Made by a program: the position numbers and the translations under genes
NCBI GenBank assembly: GCA_030671165.1
Contig: DAOVAG010000039.1
Span: 1 to 6,849, forward strand
DNA length: 6,849 bases
Direction: 5' to 3'
Origin: Candidatus Bathyarchaeota archaeon
GTDB taxonomy: Archaea; Thermoproteota; Bathyarchaeia; RBG-16-48-13; GCA-020355125
Shown: piece by piece, positions 1 to 5,040 of the stretch
How the letters are laid out: each line of letters begins with the position of its first letter
Numbering within the stretch: position 1 is the first letter of the stretch
The notes under the pieces: generated by a model
What the model was told of the DNA's origin: nothing
Databases searched by the model: none
Seen by the model: the letters and a program-made list of their open reading frames with translations, nothing else

Positions 1-219
1 TTACGGTAGAGTATCCTGTATAAAAAGGTTTACTAATTAAAGTTCAATGAGTGATAGTATACATGCTTTTTTAAGTTATAGCTGTTTTTGTGTCAGAGGA
101 AATGGCATAAATACTAGAATTTTATGATAATAAATAGAAAAGAAAGATTACCTATTCTAATTTATCACTAAACGGATCTTGACTTTGATTCTTTCTAATT
201 CATTTATCACATATTACTT

Positions 220-290
220 CAAAGATTGATGTGAAGAAGGACCTACGCTATCGTTAATCGTTTCCACGGTAAACACATCCTTCATCTTTG
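220..290. repeat. Inverted repeat with potential 13-bp interrupted stem
   Basis: CAAAGAT (220-226) is the reverse complement of ATCTTTG (284-290), and GATGTG (228-233) of CACATC (274-279). They are nested in the correct order, with 1 base against 4 bases unpaired between them and a 40-base interior. The interior is richer in G+C than the surrounding DNA. The element ends about 10 bases before the TATA-like box of the ABM gene. It could be a structured RNA, an operator pair, or chance. The 7-bp outer stem recalls a tRNA acceptor, but no D-arm, anticodon arm or T-loop consensus fits. Confidence 0.35.
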
Positions 291-299
291 TCATAAATT

Positions 300-309
300 A
301 TTTAATATA
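300..309 (+). promoter_or_regulatory. Candidate TATA box and ribosome site for the ABM gene
   Basis: ATTTAATATA lies about 50 bases before the start codon. A transcript start about 26 bases downstream (near 331) would give a leader of about 24 bases. That leader holds AGGAG at 340-344, ten bases before the ATG at 355. Spacing is plausible for an archaeal leadered transcript; the box was assigned by eye. Confidence 0.4.
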
Positions 310-354
310 GTAGATACAATAAGGACTTCAAAGTAGAACAGGAGTAAATACAAA

Positions 355-639
355 ATGATAGTTATTTCAGCAATGATAACAACATTTGACGATCAGGGAG
401 ATGCTTTTCAAAAATCATTTAAAGAACTTGCCACTAAAGTTCGCAAAGATCCGGGTGTAATCACTTATGTTCTTCATCGCATGATAAATAATCCATCTAA
501 ATTCTTTGTCTTTGAACAATATGAAACTGAAGAAGCTATAAAATTCCATGGTTCAACTCCACACTTTAAGGCATATCGAAAAATAGCTGCAAGCATGGTA
601 AAAGATCGAGATGTGGGTATTTATCGTGAAGTCGATTAA
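355..639 (+). CDS. ABM-domain (antibiotic biosynthesis monooxygenase-like) small protein
   Basis: This 94-residue protein has the size and pattern of single-domain ABM-fold proteins, the dimeric alpha/beta-barrel group that includes quinol monooxygenase YgiN and the haem-degrading enzymes. Visible signs are a first beta strand (residues 2-9), a helix (about 13-31), the DPGVITYVLHR turn and strand (32-42), the core strand KFFVFEQYETEEAIKFH (49-65) and the HFKAYRK helix (70-76), in the family order with conserved-type histidines at 65 and 70. The N-terminal position and AGGAG at 340-344 support the ATG at 355. It is a cytoplasmic protein with no signal peptide. The substrate cannot be read from sequence: the family includes quinol oxidation, haem degradation and proteins of unknown role. 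It appears to be a single-gene unit, with over 500 bases to the next gene. The fold assignment is firm and the activity is not. Confidence 0.85.
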   Translation: MIVISAMITTFDDQGDAFQKSFKELATKVRKDPGVITYVLHRMINNPSKFFVFEQYETEEAIKFHGSTPHFKAYRKIAASMVKDRDVGIYREVD

Positions 640-929
640 AAATCTTTAAACTCAAACTCTAACTTCATCGTCAGAAATACATTGATTACGCGTCACAGAT
701 ACCGGAATGAATCAGACTCTAAGCAAATTCATTATAGGATACATCTATCGATAAAAGCTTCACGATGCATCAGAACACTCTTACATAATTGCTACAGATC
801 TGACTTTTAACTAACAGTTTCTTGTTCAAAGTTTGGATCTTTTTTTAAAATATTTACCACTTCCACCACATAAATACAAAACGCGTTAAGAATTCGATAT
901 TGGAAGTATAATCCTTAAGTATTCACAAT

Positions 930-943
930 AATTCTTAAGAATT
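930..943. repeat. Perfect 14-bp palindrome AATTCTTAAGAATT
   Basis: The sequence equals its own reverse complement over 14 bases. CTTAAG also occurs at 914-919, and TTAAGAATT recurs at 886-894. This clustering in a spacer is compatible with a dimeric regulator's operator, but the motif is A/T-rich and no regulator is known for it. Confidence 0.4.
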
Positions 944-1113
944 TTCTGAATCTTCATATGATTGATCACTTTTTTTAATAATCGCTTTTCATAGATAGAC
1001 TTTTACATTGATGCATATAATGTCTAATATTCTATACTGTCAAACTATAGTTCTTTACGATAAAATGATTGTTGACACTAATTACAAAATTCAAATTATA
1101 ACAAACTTAACAG

Positions 1114-1121
1114 CTTATAAG
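1114..1121 (+). promoter_or_regulatory. Candidate TATA box for the DUF362 gene
   Basis: CTTATAAG centred near 1117 predicts a transcript start near 1144. The message would then begin at the AAAGGTG ribosome site and reach the TTG start at 1157. A second AT-rich box, TTTTTAAATA at 1131-1140, is also possible but would place the transcript start after the chosen start codon. Confidence 0.3.
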
Positions 1122-1143
1122 TCAGGTCCCTTTTTAAATAATA

Positions 1144-1150
1144 AAAGGTG
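1144..1150 (+). promoter_or_regulatory. Ribosome binding site AAAGGTG that decides the DUF362 start
   Basis: AAAGGTG matches the archaeal anti-Shine-Dalgarno type (GGAGGTGATC). It lies six bases before TTG at 1157. The alternative GTG start at 1148 lies inside this site and would have no ribosome site of its own. Confidence 0.5.
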
Positions 1151-1156
1151 TATCCG

Positions 1157-1987
1157 TTGAGACCTAAGGTATCAATTGTGCGTGGAAAAAGGAGTTTTGA
1201 TCCCGTCTCCAAGGCGTTAGATCTGATAGATTATAAAAGTATACTCAAAGATTGGGAAAGAATACTTATAAAAGTCAATTTTATTACCACTAAAACTTGG
1301 GATTCAGGTGCAACAACAGACCCTGTTGTGGTTGAAGCTATCATAAAGAGGATTAAAGACGATCTTTCAGCAAAAGTAATAGTTGTTGAGTCCGATGCGA
1401 CAACGACAAATGCTGACAAAGCTTTCAAGATCTCCGGTATGAAAGAAGTCTGTGAACGTTACGATGTTGAATTTATTAACCTTAGAAAATTAAAAGATAG
1501 AGTGAAGCTTCCTGTTCCCAACCATGAAACATTAAGAACAATCACTGTACCCAGAATCATCACAGAGTCCGCTATTATAAGTGCAGCAAAACTTAAGACC
1601 CATATTAGTACGGGTGTAACATTGGGAATGAAGAATATGTTTGGGCTCTTACCAGATAAGTTCAAATCAAAATTTCACTTTCGTGGTATAGATAAAGTCA
1701 TAGTCGACATTAATACTGTATTACCTCCTACTTTGACGGTAATAGATGGATTTGTTGGGATGGAGGGTCGTGGACCTGTCAATGGTGATCCCATACAAAT
1801 GGATTTAATCATTGCAGGGAAGGACCCTGTTGCTACGGATTCTACTGCTTGCAGAGTTATGGGAATCAACCCACTTGAAATTAAACATATTACTTTAGCG
1901 AATAAGAAGGGCTTAGGAGAGATTGAAAACCTAGACGTTGTAGGTGAAAAAATTGAAGACGTCAAGCGTACCTTTAAAAGGAAATAA
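1157..1987 (+). CDS. DUF362 family protein
   Basis: The protein matches the DUF362 family from end to end. It has an N-terminal KVSIVRG strand, then the IKVNF...TTDPVVVEA segment (about residues 38-63 of this product), and VIVVESDAT (about 75-82). It continues with SAAKLKTHISTGVTLGMKN, then MFGLLPDKFKSKFH (about 142-174), and VIDGFVGMEGRGPVNGDP followed by AGKDPVATDSTACRVMG (about 195-236). These are the family's hallmark blocks. There is no cysteine-rich ferredoxin domain like the one fused to some DUF362 proteins, and no signal peptide, so it is probably soluble and cytoplasmic. The biochemical role is not established; relatives are often described as iron-sulphur-associated or found near redox genes. 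I chose TTG at 1157 over GTG at 1148, which would add three residues, because of the ribosome site. The U32 gene follows after 69 bases on the same strand with no T-run between, so partial co-transcription is likely. Family certain, function unknown. Confidence 0.85.
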   Translation: MRPKVSIVRGKRSFDPVSKALDLIDYKSILKDWERILIKVNFITTKTWDSGATTDPVVVEAIIKRIKDDLSAKVIVVESDATTTNADKAFKISGMKEVCERYDVEFINLRKLKDRVKLPVPNHETLRTITVPRIITESAIISAAKLKTHISTGVTLGMKNMFGLLPDKFKSKFHFRGIDKVIVDINTVLPPTLTVIDGFVGMEGRGPVNGDPIQMDLIIAGKDPVATDSTACRVMGINPLEIKHITLANKKGLGEIENLDVVGEKIEDVKRTFKRK

Positions 1988-2026
1988 CTGATTGATCACC
2001 TTCGATTTTACTGTTAGTTCCACTTC

Positions 2027-2036
2027 TTTTATATAT
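2027..2036 (+). promoter_or_regulatory. TATA box placed for a leaderless U32 transcript
   Basis: TTTTATATAT is centred about 26 bases before the GTG start at 2057. That is the usual archaeal TATA-to-transcript-start distance, so transcription should begin at or next to the start codon. The bases just before the GTG (TCTAATAATTCCTT) contain no ribosome site, which agrees with a leaderless message. Confidence 0.5.
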
Positions 2037-2056
2037 GCAATGTCTAATAATTCCTT

Positions 2057-3814
2057 GTGGAACTATTAGCACCGGTTGGCTCTAAAGATGCGCTAAAGGC
2101 CGCAATTATTGGTGGAGCGGACGCTGTTTATCTTGGAGGAAAATACTTTGGAGCTAGACGTCTGGCAGAAAACTTTTCTGATTCTACTTTAAAAGCAGCC
2201 GTAAATCTTAGTCATCAGCATGGAGTTAAAGTCTATATCACTTTGAATATTCTGATCAAAGAACGGGAGCTTAAGAGAGCATTTTCACATCTTAGTTTTC
2301 TCGAATCAATTGACATAGACGCTGTTATTGTTCAAGATAGGGGTCTTTTAAAGCTGATAAGAGAAAATTTTCAAATTCCTATATTTGCATCAACTCAGAT
2401 GGGTATACATTCCCCTGAAGGAGCTCTTTGGGCAGAAAAAAATGGCATTAGCAGGATTATATTAGCTAGAGAGTTACACATAGCTGAATTAGAGAAGATT
2501 AAAAAAGTCACAAAAGTAGAACTTGAAGTCTTTATTCACGGTGCCCAATGTTATGCGTTTTCTGGGCAATGTCTTTTTTCAAGTATATTAGGTGGCAGAA
2601 GCGGAAACCGAGGATTATGTGCTCAACCATGCAGAAAATTATACCTCCAAGGACAAGAAAAAGGATATTTACTGAGCACAGCAGACATTTTCGGGGTCTC
2701 AATCATACCTGAATTACTAAAAATAGACATAGATAGCGTGAAAATTGAAGGACGCATGCGAAGTCCATTATATGTTTACCTGACTTCAAAAATTTATTCA
2801 AATGCGATCCGGAGAGCAGAAGATGGCGAGGAGATTCTTATCACTCCCAAAGAAAAGGAAATGCTACAAGTCGTCTTCAATAGAGGGTTTAACAAAGGTT
2901 ATTTAATTGAAAATAATATTATTCACAGGGAATACCAGGGATCCCGTGGCTTATTACTTGGAACGGCAATTTATAACGGAAAATTTTTTTTAATTAAAAC
3001 GGAACAATTGAGCATTGGCGATGGAATAACACTTTATAGAAATAATGAAAAAATTGGTGGATTTTCTTTAAAACATCTCAATATAAAAGATGGTGTCTGT
3101 ACTCTTAGGAATCCACCTTTCAGAATTCCTAAAGGAAAATATCATTTATATAAAACAAAAGACCATGAATTCGATTTTATCAAGAACATGATTAATCAAC
3201 TAAAATTTCCATCAGTCCCATACAAAAAAAAGTTCAATACATTTAATTTTACTCCAAAAAAACGAAAAAAAACATCTGGTGAACTATCATTCTACCTTAC
3301 ATCTTTAAAGGCTTTAGAAAATGTAATTCCATATGCTGATAGAATCTACTTTGAATGGAACAATAATTTCAACGAAGCTCAGGCGATCTGCAAAAAATCT
3401 GGTGTAGAATTTGTATTAATACTACCTAGATTAACCTTTAATGTACCCGATGTTGATGTAAATCACTTGATGATCTCTTCGCTAGGTCAATTTGAAAAAT
3501 ATTCGAATCGAAAACTCTTCGGATATTATTCCATGAATTTCTTTAACAGCTTTACAATTCCCGAACTCTATCAATATACCTTATCTGTAGAACTTTCAAA
3601 AGAGAACATCAATAAGATTACATCGCACTTTCTTGGAAGATTGGAAGTAATGGTTTTCGGTAAGATTGAACTCATGGTATCCCGAGACCCATCTCTTAAG
3701 GAAGGCATTCTTATCGACCAAAAGAAAAAAAAATTCACAACATATAGAGATCAATCTGGCGTAATTCACATACTTAACTCACCAGATCTATTTTTATTAG
3801 ATTATTTAGATTAA
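2057..3814 (+). CDS. U32 peptidase (collagenase-like) family protein, C-terminally truncated by TAA
   Basis: The N-terminal TIM-barrel half is clear. MELLAPVGS opens the first strand, followed by GGADAVYLGG (19-28) and a block ending in STQMGIHSPEGA (112-123). The U32 signature EVFIHGAQC...GQC...GLCAQPCR (157-193) has four cysteines at 165, 172, 188 and 192. In characterised relatives (RlhA, TrhP, UbiU/UbiV) such cysteines hold a 4Fe-4S cluster. KIEGRMRSPLYV (229-240) is the next family motif. A second, degenerate half runs from about 408, with VMVFGKIELMVSRDP (531-545) and HILNSPDLFLLD (571-582). U32 proteins act in RNA or ubiquinone hydroxylation with prephenate, or as proteases; which applies here cannot be told. 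GTG is preferred because MELLAP is the family's normal beginning and a TATA box fits a leaderless start. The frame ends at TAA (3812-3814) within a conserved block, and the missing end follows in frame. The product may be unstable or partly functional. Confidence 0.85.
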   Translation: MELLAPVGSKDALKAAIIGGADAVYLGGKYFGARRLAENFSDSTLKAAVNLSHQHGVKVYITLNILIKERELKRAFSHLSFLESIDIDAVIVQDRGLLKLIRENFQIPIFASTQMGIHSPEGALWAEKNGISRIILARELHIAELEKIKKVTKVELEVFIHGAQCYAFSGQCLFSSILGGRSGNRGLCAQPCRKLYLQGQEKGYLLSTADIFGVSIIPELLKIDIDSVKIEGRMRSPLYVYLTSKIYSNAIRRAEDGEEILITPKEKEMLQVVFNRGFNKGYLIENNIIHREYQGSRGLLLGTAIYNGKFFLIKTEQLSIGDGITLYRNNEKIGGFSLKHLNIKDGVCTLRNPPFRIPKGKYHLYKTKDHEFDFIKNMINQLKFPSVPYKKKFNTFNFTPKKRKKTSGELSFYLTSLKALENVIPYADRIYFEWNNNFNEAQAICKKSGVEFVLILPRLTFNVPDVDVNHLMISSLGQFEKYSNRKLFGYYSMNFFNSFTIPELYQYTLSVELSKENINKITSHFLGRLEVMVFGKIELMVSRDPSLKEGILIDQKKKKFTTYRDQSGVIHILNSPDLFLLDYLD

Positions 3815-3985
3815 CTTGATAAAGTAGGCATCAATTCATTTGGCATTGACCTCAGAAGAAGAGTCGCCAAACTCTGCAAAATTGTAGGGAAAGCTTTCTA
3901 TAATCGTGACCTCACTAAGAAGAACACTATCAAAAGACAATGTAAATCAATAACTGCAGGACATTATCTTAGAGGAGTTTTCTAA
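3815..3985 (+). pseudogene. Detached C-terminal tail of the U32 gene, in frame after the TAA
   Basis: The 56 codons directly after the TAA at 3812-3814 remain open until TAA at 3983-3985, in the same frame. They begin LDKVGINSFGIDLRRR and end SITAGHYLRGVF. From memory of the family, HILNS-dL-lld-L-eL---Gids-rIDlR is a continuous conserved block, and a GHY/F-RGV motif lies near the C-terminus. The tail completes both with no gap, so the stop replaces one residue, most likely a glutamate (GAA to TAA is one base change). The full frame would be 642 residues long. Neither frameshift nor decay is visible in the tail, so the event is recent, is an error in the sequence, or is tolerated through readthrough. 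TAA, TAG and TGA all end other genes here, so a changed genetic code is unlikely. Confidence 0.65.
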
Positions 3986-4112
3986 AAAGAATATTCCCCT
4001 AAAAAACTCAGCTGAATCAGAGAATATCTATATTTAGAGTAAGATTTTATCCAACAAATTCTAAATATCTCTTTAAAAATTAACAATAGAAGAATAGACA
4101 TTATAGTGATAC

Positions 4113-4137
4113 TTTTTTGTGAATTCAGTTCACTTTT
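4113..4137 (+). terminator. Candidate T-rich terminator after the U32 gene
   Basis: T6 (4113-4118) is followed by GTGAA-TTCAG-TTCAC, a 5-bp stem with a 5-base loop at 4119-4133, and then T4 (4134-4137). Archaeal termination relies mainly on T-runs, so this is a reasonable end for the upstream unit. The stem is too short to be strong evidence, and GTGAATTCAGTTCAC could instead be a small operator. Confidence 0.3.
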
Positions 4138-4163
4138 AGATAAAAGCGGTTACTCTTATTGAA

Positions 4164-4175
4164 AAAATATATACA
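4164..4175 (+). promoter_or_regulatory. Weak candidate TATA box for the LOG gene
   Basis: AAAATATATACA, the clearest AT-rich box here, would start transcription near 4196 and give a leader of about 44 bases. No clear ribosome site precedes the ATG at 4240, so another box closer to the gene (around 4181-4190) remains possible. Confidence 0.2.
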
Positions 4176-4239
4176 TGCTTTCTAATTATTCACTATTACC
4201 TTAACTCGTTAACTCTTTTTCTTAAATGAAGTTGAAAAT

Positions 4240-4842
4240 ATGAAAGCTCAAACTCAGAATGAGACGAATGAAAAACGTTTTCGTGTAGTAATATTTGGTT
4301 CTGCAAGAATTGAGAAAGGGGACCCAACTTGGAATTTAGTTTACGATTTAGCAAAAAGTATCGCTATAGAAGGTATGGACCTTGTCACTGGTGGTGGACC
4401 CGGGCTTATGGACGCTGCAAGCGAAGGACATAATGCTGGCGACATAAGCCAGAAAGCCAATTCAATAGGTCTACAAATTAAATTACCAAATACTCAAAGA
4501 GATGCTCATCATATTGATATCATGAAAGAATTTTATCGTTTTTCTACACGTCTTGATAATTTTATAGAACTCGCTAACGCAGTTGTAGTTGCCCCTGGTG
4601 GAATTGGAACCTTATTAGAGCTTTGTTATACCTGGCAGTTAATGCAGGTAAAAATGATAAGTCATATCCCCATCATTTTGATAGGGGATATGTGGTCAGA
4701 TTTCGGGGTTTGGATAAAAAACTGGGCTTTAAAAAATAATTTTTTAGATAAAAAAGATTTTAGACTACTCCATTTAGTCAACAATTATACAGATGCTCTC
4801 AAAATACTAAAGAATGCTCATAAAAAGAATACAAAATCATGA
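4240..4842 (+). CDS. LOG family protein (nucleoside 5'-monophosphate phosphoribohydrolase-like)
   Basis: This 200-residue Rossmann-fold protein belongs to the LOG / TIGR00730 group, once called lysine decarboxylase-like. It shows RVVIFGSARIEKGDP (15-29), GGGPGLMDAASEGHNAG (51-67) and the nucleotide-binding PGGIGTLLELCYTWQL (119-134), the family's PGGxGTxxE motif with E127. R104 in FSTRLDNF occupies the position of the second catalytic residue. Characterised members cleave the N-glycosidic bond of nucleoside monophosphates such as AMP or cytokinin ribotides to release the base and ribose 5-phosphate. A nucleotide-salvage role is therefore likely, and cytokinin production in an archaeon is not implied. 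The first 12 residues are a hydrophilic extension. The gene has no obvious partner: it is 254 bases from the U32 tail and converges with the CLC gene. It ends in TGA, unlike most neighbours. Family assignment is strong; the exact substrate is inferred. Confidence 0.85.
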   Translation: MKAQTQNETNEKRFRVVIFGSARIEKGDPTWNLVYDLAKSIAIEGMDLVTGGGPGLMDAASEGHNAGDISQKANSIGLQIKLPNTQRDAHHIDIMKEFYRFSTRLDNFIELANAVVVAPGGIGTLLELCYTWQLMQVKMISHIPIILIGDMWSDFGVWIKNWALKNNFLDKKDFRLLHLVNNYTDALKILKNAHKKNTKS

Positions 4843-4874
4843 ATACTCGTTAAATTGTACACTAATTATCTGCT

Positions 4875-4881
4875 AAAAAAA
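4875..4881 (-). terminator. Candidate T7 terminator for the CLC gene (minus strand)
   Basis: Seven A on the + strand read as T7 on the minus strand, about 160 bases after the CLC stop codon. No hairpin precedes it. It is the only long T-run on that strand within the convergent spacer. Confidence 0.3.
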
Positions 4882-5030
4882 GAGTGAAATTAAGAACCCT
4901 CTGAATATTCCCTTAATTCAATTTAACTATATCCTTCAGGAATAGTACTATTTCTCTTCTCCCACAACCTTGATAATACTGGTAATTATTACAACTTCAT
5001 ACAAATAATTAGTCTAATGAAAGTACCCCA

Positions 5031-5038
5031 TTTTTTTT
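5031..5038 (+). terminator. Candidate T8 terminator for the LOG gene
   Basis: An uninterrupted T8 run lies about 190 bases after the LOG stop and just before the end of the convergent CLC gene. Together with the minus-strand T7 at 4875-4881, this would make the two transcripts overlap at their 3' ends. Confidence 0.35.
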
Positions 5039-5040
5039 CA

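Larger units (their letters stand above)
1..354. other. Gene-free region upstream of the ABM gene
   Basis: No convincing gene is seen. Two frames are open from the left edge for only 6 to 12 codons, so the end of a neighbouring gene could lie there but cannot be supported. A 26-codon frame starting at 47 has no ribosome site and no recognisable motif. A T6 run at 67-72 could end transcription arriving from the left. An imperfect direct repeat (TTCTAATTTATCAC at 155-168, and the same with a CAT insertion at 193-210) and an inverted repeat at 220-290 precede the promoter of the next gene. Confidence 0.6.
640..1156. other. Long intergenic region between the ABM and DUF362 genes
   Basis: No supported gene is seen in about half a kilobase. 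The ABM frame stays open for 56 codons past its stop (to 810), but that run is rich in Arg, His and Ser, resembles nothing I know, and the 94-residue protein is already full length. T7 runs at 840-846 and 970-976 are candidate archaeal-type terminators on the + strand. TTAAG occurs three times in 886-939, including a perfect 14-bp palindrome at 930-943. Positions 959-1050 resemble the U32 promoter region (1989-2070). No tRNA or C/D-box RNA pattern was found. Confidence 0.6.
3986..4239. other. Spacer between the U32 tail and the LOG gene
   Basis: No gene is seen. It holds a weak long-loop inverted repeat (GAGTTTT at 3975-3981 with AAAACTC at 4003-4009), a T6 run with a small hairpin (4113-4137), an AT-rich candidate promoter (4164-4175) and a short tandem repeat of TTAACTC (4201-4207 and 4209-4215). 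Confidence 0.5.

Noticed and set aside
58..69. TATACATGCTTT, repeated exactly at 4170-4181
   Set aside because: A few 12-base matches are expected by chance in a window of this size and composition.
47..127. 26-codon frame beginning MSDSIHAF
   Set aside because: No ribosome site, no TATA box at a leaderless distance and no recognisable motif.
220..290. Possible tRNA (7-bp outer stem, 71 bases)
   Set aside because: No D-arm, anticodon stem or GGTTCRA-type T-loop can be placed.
640..810. 56-codon open frame continuing directly after the ABM stop, like the U32 case
   Set aside because: The ABM protein is already complete at 94 residues, and the run is rich in Arg, His and Ser without family similarity. 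A run this long has roughly a one to two percent chance per site in such DNA, so it is treated as coincidence.
1072..1102. Bacterial-style promoter TTGACA - 19 bases - TATAAC before DUF362
   Set aside because: Gene content and ribosome/TATA spacing point to archaea, and the spacer is longer than ideal for sigma-70. It is likely chance in AT-rich DNA.
1231..1965. Minus-strand open frames within the DUF362 gene
   Set aside because: They lie antisense to a clear family member and show no recognisable domains.
3812..3814. TAA reassigned to an amino acid in this organism
   Set aside because: TAA ends the ABM, DUF362 and RAM genes at family-typical lengths, so it acts as a normal stop here.
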